Shown: positions 39,208-48,878, counted from the stretch's first letter. The stretch: DNA of 59,672 nt from Buchnera aphidicola (Chaetosiphella stipae setosa) (GCF_964059095.1 NZ_OZ060394.1:391582-451253); one strand, 5' to 3'. Notes: generated by a model from the sequence alone, not told the origin. Translations and numbers: made by a program.

Positions 39208-39852
39208 ATGAAAAAATGGAAAAAAAAATTTATTAAATTTATGTTAAAAAAAAAAATATTAACTTTTGGGAATTATATATTAAAATCTAATAGAAAAAGT
39301 CCTTATTTTTTTAATATGTCTTTATTTTCTAGTGGAAAAGATTTATATACTCTAGGAAAGTTTTATGCTCGAGCATTAATAAATTTAAATTTAAATTTTG
39401 ATATACTCTTTGGAGTCGCTTATAAAGGTATACCAATTTTAATATCTACAGTCATAGCTTTAAAAAAAAAATATAACATAAATGTTCGATATGCTTTTAA
39501 TAGAAAAGAAATCAAAAAATATGGAGAAAAAGGACAAATAGTTGGTAATAAAATATATGGAAAAATTATAATTATTGACGACATTATTACTGCAGGAACA
39601 GCAATAGAAAACACAATAAAAATATTACAAAAAAACAAAAAAATTCAAATATCAAATATATTACTTGCATTAGATAGAAAAGAATTTGGAAAGAAAAAAT
39701 CTTTTGCTAAAAACGAAATTGAAAAAAAATATTCATGTAAAATTTCTTCAATAATTAATATTAACGATATTATTACATACTTAAAAAAAAAAAAAATTAT
39801 GAAAAAAGAATTAAAAATTTTAACAAAACACAAAAAAAAATATATTACTTAA
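39208..39852 (+). CDS. pyrE: Orotate phosphoribosyltransferase
   Basis: Forms orotidine 5'-phosphate from orotate and PRPP in pyrimidine synthesis. The PRPP-binding motif KIIIIDDIITAGTAI (residues 119-133) is intact, with LFGVAYKGIPIL and FNRKEIKKYGEKGQIVGNKI before it. It has 214 residues (E. coli 213). It is convergent with dut and the two genes share their last 8 bp. In E. coli pyrE and dut are also neighbours, with slmA between, which is missing here. Confidence 0.97.
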   Translation: MKKWKKKFIKFMLKKKILTFGNYILKSNRKSPYFFNMSLFSSGKDLYTLGKFYARALINLNLNFDILFGVAYKGIPILISTVIALKKKYNINVRYAFNRKEIKKYGEKGQIVGNKIYGKIIIIDDIITAGTAIENTIKILQKNKKIQISNILLALDRKEFGKKKSFAKNEIEKKYSCKISSIININDIITYLKKKKIMKKELKILTKHKKKYIT

Positions 39853-40306
39853 CTCCAGTATGACCAAAACCCTTCTTACCTCGAGTACTTTTATGAAAAA
39901 AATTTTTGACAATATTAAATTTTACTTGAGCTATTTTTAAAAAAACTATTTGAGCTATACGCATTCCTGGATTAAGAAAATATTCTTGATCGCTTCTATT
40001 CCATAAAGATATCATAATCTCTCCTTGATAATCAGAATCAATTAAACCTAAAGAATTTCCTAAAATAATTCCATGATTATGACCTAATCCAGAACGAGGC
40101 ACAATAATCGCAGCTAATGATTTATTTTTTATATGTATAGAAATTCCTGTAGGAATTAAAAAAGTACGATTACCAAAAATTTTTTTTTTTTTTGAAATAG
40201 CTGCTCTTAAATCTAAACCAGCAGAACCAGAAGTAGAATATTTTGGAACCAACGATTCATCTTTTAAGAAAGAAGAATTTACAATTTTTATATCAATTTT
40301 TTTCAT
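39845..40306 (-). CDS. dut: dUTP diphosphatase
   Basis: Hydrolyses dUTP to dUMP, which prevents uracil misincorporation and feeds dTTP synthesis. The conserved motifs are GSAGLDLRA, PRSGLGHNHGI, GLIDSDYQGEIMISLWNRS, MRIAQIVF and the glycine-rich tail RGKKGFGHTG. It has 153 residues (E. coli 151/152). A 14-base A tract (on the coding strand, 40180-40193) encodes SKKKKI in frame. The stop codon lies within the end of pyrE. Confidence 0.97.
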   Translation of the reverse strand: MKKIDIKIVNSSFLKDESLVPKYSTSGSAGLDLRAAISKKKKIFGNRTFLIPTGISIHIKNKSLAAIIVPRSGLGHNHGIILGNSLGLIDSDYQGEIMISLWNRSDQEYFLNPGMRIAQIVFLKIAQVKFNIVKNFFHKSTRGKKGFGHTGVK

Positions 40307-40396
40307 AATTTTTTATCTGTAAAACACTCATTTTTTTGTTTATTTATAAAAAAGTAAATATAAATAAATTATTAAAAAAATATTAATAAAATTATT

Positions 40397-40852
40397 TTAT
40401 TTTTCTTGTGAAACAATAGAAATTTTTATTGCAATAGACATCTCTTTATGAGGTTGAAAAAATACTATATGTTCTCCTAAAGAACGCAAAACACCATTTT
40501 TTAATTTTATTTCAGATTTTTTTATTTTAATTCCTAATTCCTGAAATTTCCTAGAAATATCACGCGCATTAATTGATCCAAACAATTTTCCTTTTTTTCC
40601 AGATTTAGCAGAAATAATAATATTCTTAATTTTCTTTATTTCTTTTATACGATCTTTAATTAATAACAATTCTTGAGATTTTTTTTCCTCTAAAAACTTT
40701 TTACGCTCTTGAAAATATTTTATATTTTCTGAAATAGCAGGCAAAGCAATATTTTTAGGAAATAAAAAATTTCGTGCAAAACCTGCTCGAACCTTTACAA
40801 CATCACCTAATACACCTAAATTTTTAAAATCCTTCAATAATATTATATTCAT
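40397..40852 (-). CDS. rplI: 50S ribosomal protein L9
   Basis: L9 is a two-domain protein that reaches from the L1 stalk base and affects reading-frame maintenance. The N-domain is clear: MNIILLKDFKNLGVLGDVVK followed by VRAGFARNFLFPKNIALPA. A long lysine-rich connecting helix and a C-domain with KLFGSINARDISRKFQELGI follow. Length is 151 residues (E. coli 149). It is last in the rpsF-rpsR-rplI group. Confidence 0.97.
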   Translation of the reverse strand: MNIILLKDFKNLGVLGDVVKVRAGFARNFLFPKNIALPAISENIKYFQERKKFLEEKKSQELLLIKDRIKEIKKIKNIIISAKSGKKGKLFGSINARDISRKFQELGIKIKKSEIKLKNGVLRSLGEHIVFFQPHKEMSIAIKISIVSQEK

Positions 40853-40900
40853 AAATTCCCGTATAAAAATTATAAAATTTTAATAAAATTACTAAAAAAA

Positions 40901-41128
40901 TTACTTATGATTATCAGTATATGGAATTAACGATAAAAATCTTGCTCTCTTAATAGCTTTTGATAATTTTCTTTGATATCGTGCTTTAGTTCCCGTGATC
41001 CTACTAGGAATAATTTTTCCACTCTCAGTAATATAACTCTTCAACATTAAAAGATCCTTATAATCAACTTCTGTAATACCTTCAGCAGTAAATTTACAAA
41101 ATTTTCTACGACGAAAATAACGAACCAT
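40901..41128 (-). CDS. rpsR: 30S ribosomal protein S18
   Basis: S18 pairs with S6 on the small-subunit platform. The protein of 75 residues (as in E. coli) begins [20 protein letters not shown] and contains [20 protein letters not shown] and then [20 protein letters not shown]. In E. coli priB lies between rpsF and rpsR. Here the gap of 86 nt contains no gene, so priB is gone from this site. Confidence 0.98.
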   Translation of the reverse strand: MVRYFRRRKFCKFTAEGITEVDYKDLLMLKSYITESGKIIPSRITGTKARYQRKLSKAIKRARFLSLIPYTDNHK

Positions 41129-41214
41129 ATTTATTTATCCTATAATCAAAAAAATAAAAAATTAATTTTATATAAATAATCTAATTCAATTAAAAATTTT
41201 TAATTCAATGTTTA

Positions 41215-41586
41215 CTATAAATTTATTTTTTTTATTACTAAATCCTCTTGTTTATTTTTAATATTATTTTTCTCTTTTAACATTGGAGAAATTTTAGAAA
41301 TCGCTTTTTTTACACTAAAAATAATATTTCTAATAATAAAATCATCAAATTTAAAAGCATTTTCAATTTTACAAATATTTTTTTGAGAAATCTCTACATT
41401 CATTAAAATATAATGAGCCTTATCCAACTTTTTAATAGGATATGACAACTGTCTTCTACCCCAATCTTCAAAACGATGTATTTTTCCAGAAAGATCTAAT
41501 ATTAATTTTTTATATTTCAAAATAACTTCATTTGCTCTTTCACTTTTATTTGGATGAATCATAAAAACAATTTCATAATGACGCAT
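41215..41586 (-). CDS. rpsF: 30S ribosomal protein S6
   Basis: S6 binds 16S rRNA cooperatively with S18. The protein starts MRHYEIVFMIHPNKSERANE and contains GKIHRFEDWGRRQLSYPIKK and KAHYILMNVEISQKNI. It has 123 residues (E. coli 131 to 135), the short difference being at the acidic C-terminal tail, which here is lysine-rich. It starts the rpsF-rpsR-rplI group. rnr lies upstream on the same strand. Confidence 0.97.
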   Translation of the reverse strand: MRHYEIVFMIHPNKSERANEVILKYKKLILDLSGKIHRFEDWGRRQLSYPIKKLDKAHYILMNVEISQKNICKIENAFKFDDFIIRNIIFSVKKAISKISPMLKEKNNIKNKQEDLVIKKINL

Positions 41587-41701
41587 TAAAAAACACTCCT
41601 TTATACTGATAAACTTGAAAAAAAATTTTCCTAAAATAATATCTATGCAAAATAAAAACGACTTATATAGAAAAACTATAAAAATATATATTATTAAAAA
41701 A

Positions 41702-43261
41702 TCAAATTAAAATTAAATCAAGAATTTTCCTTTTTAATTTAATTGATTTAATTTTTACTTGAACATAATCCCCTAAAAAAAATTTTTTTTTAAACTTTCT
41801 TCCGTTTAAAGACATTGTTCTTTTATCATAATAATAATAATCATCTTTTAATGTAGAAACATGAACTAATCCATTAATAAATAAATTTTTTATTTTCACA
41901 AAAAAACCAAATTCTGTAATATGCACAATTAATCCATAAAAATTTTTTCCTATTTTAGTCTTAGCAAAATTAAGTTTTAGCATATCAATAAAAAATTTAT
42001 AAGCTTTATCAGATTTTTGTTCAGATTGTGAACAAATTTTAGCAATTTTTCTCATATTTTCTAAATTATATGGAAACTTTTTTTTAGAATCAATATTATT
42101 TTTATTATTTTTCTTATTTTTAAGAAAATATTTTATTCCTCTATGCACCATTAAATCTGAATAACGACGTATTGGAGAAGTAAAATGTGTATAAAATTTT
42201 TCAGATAATCCGAAATGACCAAAATTTTTTTCACTATAAAAAGCCTTCTTTGTAGACTTTAATAATTCTAATTCTATTATTTCTTTATATGGCTTATTCT
42301 TTAATTTTTGAAATAAATTTAAATAATCTATTAACGCTGGATTTTTACCTCCAGTTAACTGTAAATTAAATTTTTTTAAAAAAATTCTAAAATTTTTAAT
42401 TTTTTCTAAAGTTGGATTCTCATGATTTCTGAATAAAGATATTATATTGTTTTTTTTTAAAAATAAAGCAGAAGACTTGTTTGCTAAAATCATGCATAAT
42501 TCAACAAAAATATGAGCTTGATTTCTATTTTTTAAAATAATATTTTTTATTTCTCCAGAATGATGAAATATAAAACTCGGTTCATTATTATGAAAAAAAA
42601 TTATTTTTTTTAAATTTTTATTTTTATGTAAAATTATACTTAACATGTTTAAGTCATGTAAATTTTTTTGAAGATTTAAAAATTTTCTACATAAAAATTT
42701 ATCTTTTCTCCATATTTTAATAACATTTTCATATGTTAAACGAGCATGAGACTTAATTATTGCTTCATAATGTATATATTTTAGTAAATTACCTTTATTA
42801 GATAAAGTCATTTCGCAAATTACACATAATCTATCTTTATGAGGTAATAAAGAAAATAAATCAGTAGACAATTCTTTAGGAAACATTGGAAGAACATTTA
42901 AAGGAAAATATATAGAATTTCCTCGAAATAAAGCTTCTTTATCTAAATCTGAATCCTTTTTTATAAAAAAACTAACATCTGAAATGGCTACTAACAATTT
43001 CCATAAAGACGTATTAGGAACTTTATAACAATAGATTGCATCATCAAAATCATATGCATCTTTTTCATCAATAGTAACAAATGGAAGATTCCTTAAATCT
43101 TTTCTAAATTTTTTTTCTATTATAATACTGTCTTCTTTAATAAAATTAATTGAATGTAAAATTTTTTTTGTCCAAATAGATCGAATATTATATTTCTGTA
43201 TCACTTTTTTTAAAATAGAAACAGATTTTTTTTTTTTTTTAAATATTTTTATATGAATCAT
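41702..43261 (-). CDS. rnr: RNase R, shortened to the catalytic core
   Basis: RNase R is a 3'-5' exoribonuclease for structured RNA. The RNB catalytic domain is intact. It has RDLRNLPFVTIDEKDAYDFD with the metal-binding aspartates, then SDVSFFIKKDSDLDKEALF, GNSIYFPLNVLPMFPKELS, IISLFRNHE and HFTSPIRRYSDLMVHRGIKY. An S1 domain follows (GLIVHITEFGFFVKIKNLFI). The protein has 519 residues against about 813 in E. coli. Roughly the first 200 residues (helix-turn-helix and both cold-shock domains) and the basic C-terminal tail are missing. purA ends only 19 nt upstream, so there is no room for them. An A15 tract lies at codons 8-12. Confidence 0.93.
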   Translation of the reverse strand: MIHIKIFKKKKKSVSILKKVIQKYNIRSIWTKKILHSINFIKEDSIIIEKKFRKDLRNLPFVTIDEKDAYDFDDAIYCYKVPNTSLWKLLVAISDVSFFIKKDSDLDKEALFRGNSIYFPLNVLPMFPKELSTDLFSLLPHKDRLCVICEMTLSNKGNLLKYIHYEAIIKSHARLTYENVIKIWRKDKFLCRKFLNLQKNLHDLNMLSIILHKNKNLKKIIFFHNNEPSFIFHHSGEIKNIILKNRNQAHIFVELCMILANKSSALFLKKNNIISLFRNHENPTLEKIKNFRIFLKKFNLQLTGGKNPALIDYLNLFQKLKNKPYKEIIELELLKSTKKAFYSEKNFGHFGLSEKFYTHFTSPIRRYSDLMVHRGIKYFLKNKKNNKNNIDSKKKFPYNLENMRKIAKICSQSEQKSDKAYKFFIDMLKLNFAKTKIGKNFYGLIVHITEFGFFVKIKNLFINGLVHVSTLKDDYYYYDKRTMSLNGRKFKKKFFLGDYVQVKIKSIKLKRKILDLILI

Positions 43262-43280
43262 CCTAATTATTTAAAAGAAT

Positions 43281-44600
43281 TTAATTTTTATTTGATATAA
43301 AATTTTTTAAATCATGATTGATAAAAATTATCTGATCACGTTCCGGTCCTGTAGAAATTAAATCTATTGAAATATTTGTAAATTTTTTAATAAAATCAAT
43401 ATACTTTTTAGCATTTTTTGGAAGTTTTTTAAAATCTTTTAACCCTTGAGTGCAATCTTTCCATCCTCGAAAAATCTTATATACAGGAATAACATTCTCC
43501 CAATCTTTTTTACTAGAAGGATAATAAGAAAATTCTTTTTGAGTTAATTTATTTAAATATTTTACACAAATTTTAATTTCTTCTAAATTATCTAATACAT
43601 CTAATTTTGTTAAACATAAACCAGATAAAGAATTTATATTAATCATTCTTTTCAATAACACTAAGTCTAACCAACCTGTTCTTCTTTTACGACCAGTCGT
43701 AGATCCAAATTCCTTCCCAATAGTAGAAAAATAATTATCGATATCATCATATACTTCAGTAGGAAAAGGTCCATTTCCCACTCTCGTTGAATATACTTTT
43801 GTCACACCAAGAATATAATCAATTTTTTTAATTCCTATTCCTGTTCCTGTAAATACTCCGCCAATAGTACTATTAGAAGAACTTACATATGGATAAGTTC
43901 CATGATCAATATCTAAAAGAGATCCTTGTGCTCCTTCAAAAATTATTTTTTCTTGGTTTTGTATTTTATAATTTAATAAATCGCTTACATCATGAATCAT
44001 ATGTTTGACTTGATTAAATTGAAAAATTGATTTATCTAAAATCTTTTTGTAAGAAACTTTTTCTTTATGACCAAAATGAAATAATTGAAAATTATAATAA
44101 TCTACATTTTTTTTTAATAATTTTTTAAAATAAGAGATATCATATAAATCACTAATACGAATTGCACGTCTAGCTATTTTATCCTCATATACAGGACCAA
44201 TTCCTTTATTCGTTGTTCCTATAGACTGCTTTATATTCTTTCCTTCACGAACTTTATCTAAAGAAATATGATAATCGAAAATTAAAGACAAAGAATGTGA
44301 CAAAATTAAACGATTTTTAATAAATATTTTTTTATTTTTTAAAAGTTTAATTTCGCTTAGCAAATCTTTTAAAGAAACTACAACATTATTTCCAAGTACC
44401 GCAATCACATTTTTGTATAAAACACAAGAAGGTATTAAGTGTAAAATAGTTTTTTCACCATCGACTAATAATGTATGACCTGCGTTATTTCCTCCTTGAT
44501 ATCTTACAACTAAATTCGATTTTTTTGATAATAAATCAACAATTTTTCCTTTTCCTTCATCACCCCATTGTATACCTAAGATAACAATATTTTTAATCAA
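43281..44600 (-). CDS. purA: Adenylosuccinate synthetase (UUG start)
   Basis: Catalyses GTP-dependent formation of adenylosuccinate from IMP and aspartate. The GTP-binding loop is GIQWGDEGKGK (9-19), followed by RYQGGNNAGHTLLVDGEKTI, IEGAQGSLLDIDHGTYPYVS-like EGAQGSLLDIDHGTYPYVSS and GSTTGRKRRTGWLDLVLLKR. It has 439 residues (E. coli 432). The start codon is TTG at 44600. A TAA lies in frame two codons upstream, and the N-terminus MIKNIVILGIQWG aligns exactly with MGNNVVVLGTQWG. AGGAATA precedes it. Confidence 0.96.
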   Translation of the reverse strand: MIKNIVILGIQWGDEGKGKIVDLLSKKSNLVVRYQGGNNAGHTLLVDGEKTILHLIPSCVLYKNVIAVLGNNVVVSLKDLLSEIKLLKNKKIFIKNRLILSHSLSLIFDYHISLDKVREGKNIKQSIGTTNKGIGPVYEDKIARRAIRISDLYDISYFKKLLKKNVDYYNFQLFHFGHKEKVSYKKILDKSIFQFNQVKHMIHDVSDLLNYKIQNQEKIIFEGAQGSLLDIDHGTYPYVSSSNSTIGGVFTGTGIGIKKIDYILGVTKVYSTRVGNGPFPTEVYDDIDNYFSTIGKEFGSTTGRKRRTGWLDLVLLKRMININSLSGLCLTKLDVLDNLEEIKICVKYLNKLTQKEFSYYPSSKKDWENVIPVYKIFRGWKDCTQGLKDFKKLPKNAKKYIDFIKKFTNISIDLISTGPERDQIIFINHDLKNFISNKN

Positions 44601-44721
44601 AATTTATTTATTCCTTATATTTATACAAAATTTAAAAATATTTTTTAAAAAAAAATCTAAAAAAATTAGAAAATATTAATTAAATTTTTTTTAGATATTT
44701 ATATAATCAATTTATTTTTTA

Positions 44722-45655
44722 TTAAATTTTAATTATATTTTTAATCTGTTTAATAATAAATTGAACAGATACATTTATTCTTTCACTATCTAACCAAAAA
44801 CAATTTTTATAATTTTTTAACCAAGTAATTTGTTTTTTTGCTAATTTTTTTGTTGAAATTAAAATTTTCCTGAACATCTCATTATATGTTGTTTTTCCTA
44901 AAATATAATTATACATATCAATATAACCTAAACATTTCATTCCAGGAACATCTATTGCTATTTCATTTTTTAAAAAAACATTTTCAACTTCCTCTTGAAA
45001 TCCAGAAGATAACATACGTATTAATCTTAATTCTATTTTTTTATGCAAAATATATTTATCTCGAGGAAAAACAATGAACTTAATTACATTATATGGAAAT
45101 TTATGGTTATCAAAATTAATTAAATCACTCATTTTTTTCCCTGAAATAAAATAAACTTCTAAAGCGCGCAAAATTCTCTGAATATCATTAGGATGAATTT
45201 TAGCTGCTATGAAAGGATCTATTTGTACTAACTTTTCATATAAAAAATTTTTTTTTAAAAAAAATTTTTTTAAAATAAATTTTCTAATGAAATCATTTCT
45301 TGGAGGAAGTTCAGATAAACCATGCAATAAAACATGGAAATAAAACATTGTTCCGCCTACTAATAAAGGAATTTTGCCACTAGAAAATATTTTTTTTATT
45401 TCATATAATGCATCTTTTCTAAAAGACTCAACACAATAATGTTCAGTAATACTTTTGATATTTATTAAACGATGAGGAGCAATAGTTAAATCATCTGAAC
45501 TTGGTTTAGCTGTTCCTACATTTAATTCTTTATAAATCAAACAAGAGTCTACGCTAATTAAACTAATAGGTAAAACTTGATGTAATCTTATCGCTATTTC
45601 AGTTTTATTTGAAGCAGTCGGTCCAATTAAAAAAATAATATTTTTTTTTTTTCAT
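44722..45655 (-). CDS. miaA: tRNA dimethylallyltransferase MiaA, out of frame at a poly-A tract
   Basis: MiaA adds the dimethylallyl group to A37 of tRNAs that read U-starting codons. The main frame carries SVDSCLIYKELNVGTAKPSS with the catalytic aspartate, GGTMFYFHVLLHGLSELPPR, KIHPNDIQRILRALEVYFIS and KKLAKKQITWL. The expected start, an ATG at 45655-45653, is followed by twelve A residues and then the frame for LIGPTASNKTEIAIRL, which is off by one base. Eleven A residues would restore a full protein. The Walker A motif reads GPTASNKT where E. coli has GPTASGKT. Without slippage only a late TTG (45540) could start translation, leaving the P-loop out. Confidence 0.85.
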
Positions 45656-45715
45656 AAAATTTATATTTAATTAAAAAATAACTTTATTATAATACATAAA
45701 TTATTAAAAAAAAAA

Positions 45716-47371
45716 TTAAAATTTTTTATAAAAATTTATTAATGAATTAGTCGAAGAATCATACTTAGTACATAAATCTTTACTTTTTAATATAGATAAA
45801 ACATCTTTTGCAATACTTTTTCCAAGTTCTACTCCCCACTGATCAAAACTATAAATATTCAGTATAACTCCTTGAGTAAAAATTTTATGTTCAAACAAAG
45901 CTATTAAAGCACCTAAAGTATAAGGAGTAATCTTTCGCAATAGAAAAGAATTTGTTGGCTGATTTCCAGGACATACTTGATAAATAAAAAAATCTTTTTT
46001 ATTTTTAAATCTTTTTTTAAAAAAACTTTTATTTTTGTTTTCATGTAAAAAATCCTGCAAAGATTTTCCAAATGCTAAAGATCTAGTTTGTGCAAAAAAA
46101 TGAGATAACAATTTTAAATGATGATTATTAATTTTATTATGAGTTTTCATAGGAATAATAAAATCTGATGGAATTAATTTTGTTCCTTGATGTAATAATT
46201 GATAAAAAGAATGTTGTCCATTTGTTCCAGGTTCTCCCCAAATAATCGAACCTGTTTGCCAAGAAACAATTTTTCTATTCCTATCTACTCTCTTCCCATT
46301 AGATTCCATACATGTTTGTTGTAAAAATTTAGCGAACTTATTCATGTATTGATCATATACAAAAACACCTTCCGTTTCCGTATGAAAAAAATTACTATAC
46401 CATAGTCCTATTAAACCTAATAAAACAGGAATATTCTTATTTAATGGAGTATGTAAGAAATGATTATCCATATCATGTGCTCCTTTTAACAATAAAGAAA
46501 AATTTTTATAACCAATAGATAACGCAATAGACAATCCTACTGATGACCATAAAGAATAACGACCTCCCACCCAATCCCAAAAAGGGAAAAAATTTTCTTT
46601 AATAATTCCAAATTTTATTACTGCTTTTTCATTCATAGATAAAGCAAAAAAATGTTTAGACATATCAGATAATGATACTTTGGGTTGTTTTAAAAAAAAA
46701 TTTTTTACAGTTAAAGCATTTGTCATGGTTTCTTGAGTAGTAAAAGTTTTCGAGGAAATTAAAAAAATTGTTGATTCAATATTAACTTTTTTTAAAACTT
46801 CTATTACATGAGTGCCATCTAAGTTAGAGATAAAATGAAAATTTAAATGATTTTTATATGGAGTTAAAGATTCTATAACCATTTCAGGTCCTAAATTTGA
46901 TCCTCCAATTCCAATATTCACAACATCTGTAATATATTTTCCAGTATATCCTCTCCATTCTTGTGAAATAACTTTAGAAGAAAAATCTTTAATTTTTTCA
47001 AGAACTTCATTGATACTTATAGAAATATTTACATTATTTAAAAATATTTTTTTTTTTTTAAAATCTCTTAAAGCAGTATGTAAAACAGGTTTATTTTCTG
47101 TAACATTAATGTAATCTCCATTAAACATAGATTTAATGGCTTGTTCTAAATGAAATTCTTGAGCCAAATTTAGAAGATATTTTATTGTTTTCTCAGTAAT
47201 TCTATTTTTAGAATAATCTATTAAAATTAAATTTTTAAAATTTAATGAAAATTTTTTAAAACGATTAATATCCTTTTGAAATAAATCTTTTATATGTATA
47301 TTTCTTATCTTTAAAAAATGTTTATTTAATTTTTTCCAAGATAAAGTTGAAGTCGGATTTAAATTTTTCAT
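45716..47371 (-). CDS. pgi: Glucose-6-phosphate isomerase
   Basis: Interconverts glucose 6-phosphate and fructose 6-phosphate in glycolysis. It has 551 residues (E. coli 549). The sequence shows [56 protein letters not shown] with the catalytic histidine, and [11 protein letters not shown] with the active-site lysine at its end. It follows no recognisable partner upstream and is divergent from orn. Fully intact, with no sign of erosion. Confidence 0.98.
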   Translation of the reverse strand: MKNLNPTSTLSWKKLNKHFLKIRNIHIKDLFQKDINRFKKFSLNFKNLILIDYSKNRITEKTIKYLLNLAQEFHLEQAIKSMFNGDYINVTENKPVLHTALRDFKKKKIFLNNVNISISINEVLEKIKDFSSKVISQEWRGYTGKYITDVVNIGIGGSNLGPEMVIESLTPYKNHLNFHFISNLDGTHVIEVLKKVNIESTIFLISSKTFTTQETMTNALTVKNFFLKQPKVSLSDMSKHFFALSMNEKAVIKFGIIKENFFPFWDWVGGRYSLWSSVGLSIALSIGYKNFSLLLKGAHDMDNHFLHTPLNKNIPVLLGLIGLWYSNFFHTETEGVFVYDQYMNKFAKFLQQTCMESNGKRVDRNRKIVSWQTGSIIWGEPGTNGQHSFYQLLHQGTKLIPSDFIIPMKTHNKINNHHLKLLSHFFAQTRSLAFGKSLQDFLHENKNKSFFKKRFKNKKDFFIYQVCPGNQPTNSFLLRKITPYTLGALIALFEHKIFTQGVILNIYSFDQWGVELGKSIAKDVLSILKSKDLCTKYDSSTNSLINFYKKF

Positions 47372-47564
47372 AATTTTCTCTTGATTCTTAATATAAAAAT
47401 ATTATATCAAACAAAATATATTCATAAAAAATTCTAATATAAAATATTTAATTTTCATAAAAACTCTATAAATTTTAATTAGTTATATCTTTAAAAAAAG
47501 TAAATTTTATATCAAAAAATTTTTATATTATAATATACTTAATTATAATTAAATTATAAAATAA

Positions 47565-48113
47565 ATGTCTAAAAAAAATAAAAAAAATTTAATTTGGATC
47601 GATCTAGAAATGACAGGATTATGTTATAAAAAAAATAAAATATTAGAAATCGCTGTAATAGTTACAGACTATAACTTAAATATACTAGACGAAAGCATTG
47701 TCATTCCAATACATCAACCATCCAAAGAAATAAAAAAAATGAATGATTGGAATAAAAAAACACATTCTAAAACAGGTTTAATAAATAGAGTAAAAAAAAG
47801 TAAATATAACGAAAAAACAGCAGAAAAAAAAATAATTTTATTTTTACAAAACATCACTGTTATAAAAAAATCACCTTTATGCGGAAATACTGTTTGGAAA
47901 GATAGAGAATTTTTAAAAAGATACATGCCAAAACTTGAATCATATTTACATTATAGAAATCTTGATATTAGTACAATACAAGAACTATATGAAAGATGGA
48001 ATAATAATAAACAAAAAAAATTTTATAAAAAAAATCAACATTCTGCATTAGAAGATATTCAAGAATCTATTAATGAATTAATATTTTATAAAAAAAATTT
48101 CTTTAAAATTTAA
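47565..48113 (+). CDS. orn: Oligoribonuclease
   Basis: Degrades short RNA oligonucleotides to mononucleotides, completing mRNA decay. The DEDD exonuclease motifs are IWIDLEMTGL (motif I), PLCGNTVWKDREFLKRYMPK (motif II) and HSALEDIQESI (motif III). It has 182 residues (E. coli 181). tRNA-Gly lies 133 nt downstream, the same neighbour as in E. coli. With shortened RNase R and no visible PNPase in the window, Orn is the second RNA-degrading exonuclease here. Confidence 0.97.
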   Translation: MSKKNKKNLIWIDLEMTGLCYKKNKILEIAVIVTDYNLNILDESIVIPIHQPSKEIKKMNDWNKKTHSKTGLINRVKKSKYNEKTAEKKIILFLQNITVIKKSPLCGNTVWKDREFLKRYMPKLESYLHYRNLDISTIQELYERWNNNKQKKFYKKNQHSALEDIQESINELIFYKKNFFKI

Positions 48114-48246
48114 TAAATTTTCAATAAAAATATTTCTATTGCTATAAAGAAAACTTGAAAATATATTCTATGTAATATAATATTATTATGAAATTTATAT
48201 ATAAATTTTAATTTTTCAATTTTTTTTTATTTTTTTTTTTTGAAAT

Positions 48247-48319
48247 GCGGGAATAGCTCAGTTGGTAGAGCATAACCTTGCCAAGGTTAAGGTCGCGAGT
48301 TCGAAACTCGCTTCTCGCT
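48247..48319 (+). tRNA. tRNA-Gly (GCC)
   Basis: The acceptor GCGGGAA pairs with TTCTCGC (one G-T pair). The D-arm is GCTCAGTTGGTAGAGC, the anticodon loop is TTGCCAA with anticodon GCC, and the T-arm is GCGAGTTCGAAACTCGC. It matches E. coli glyVXY tRNA. A single copy remains where E. coli has three in tandem. CCA is not encoded. Confidence 0.97.
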
Positions 48320-48878
48320 TATTTAAACGAAAGTAAAAAAACCTTATTTTTCAATATATCTTTTAATGCAATAAATAGATTAAATTTAAAAAAATTAATA
48401 TATTTTAATTAAAAATTATTTCACAAAAAATAATTCTAATTTTTAGAATTAATTAAAAATTATGAAATATAAAAAAAAAATAATTAAACTATTAATTTTT
48501 ATAGAAAAAAATCATATAAACTAAATGTAAATACATTATCAAAAAAAAATTTTTCTTCTTTAAAATAAACATATTTATTTTCAAAATTTTAAGAGTTTTA
48601 GAAAACTTTCTTAAAAAAAATTAAAAAATTCTTTTTTAATTAATTAAAATATAAAATTTATAATACATATTATAAAAATATTAATTTTTTAAAATTAAAT
48701 TAATCTTTTAATTACACTTAATATAAATATTTTCAATATATTTAAAAATTTATTTTTAGATTATTCTTCTAATTTATAATTAGAAAATATAATTTAAAAT
48801 GATAAAAAATATTGTTTGTTTTTTATTAAATATAAAAAAAAAATTTTTAATATTTTAAAAAAAAATAAAAAATAAAAA
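48320..48878. other. 559-nt gene-free region upstream of trpE
   Basis: A/T-rich sequence with no open frame on either strand. One short inverted repeat (TAATTCTAA, 48431-48439, with TTAGAATTA, 48443-48451) has a T run next to it only on the minus strand, although no minus-strand gene ends there. I see no Trp-rich leader peptide and no attenuator-like pair of hairpins before trpE. Confidence 0.6.

Noticed and set aside
48431..48451. Terminator-like hairpin with a T run on the minus strand
   Set aside because: No minus-strand gene ends nearby; in such A/T-rich DNA a 9-bp A/T stem next to a T run is likely by chance. Kept only as a note in the intergenic entry.
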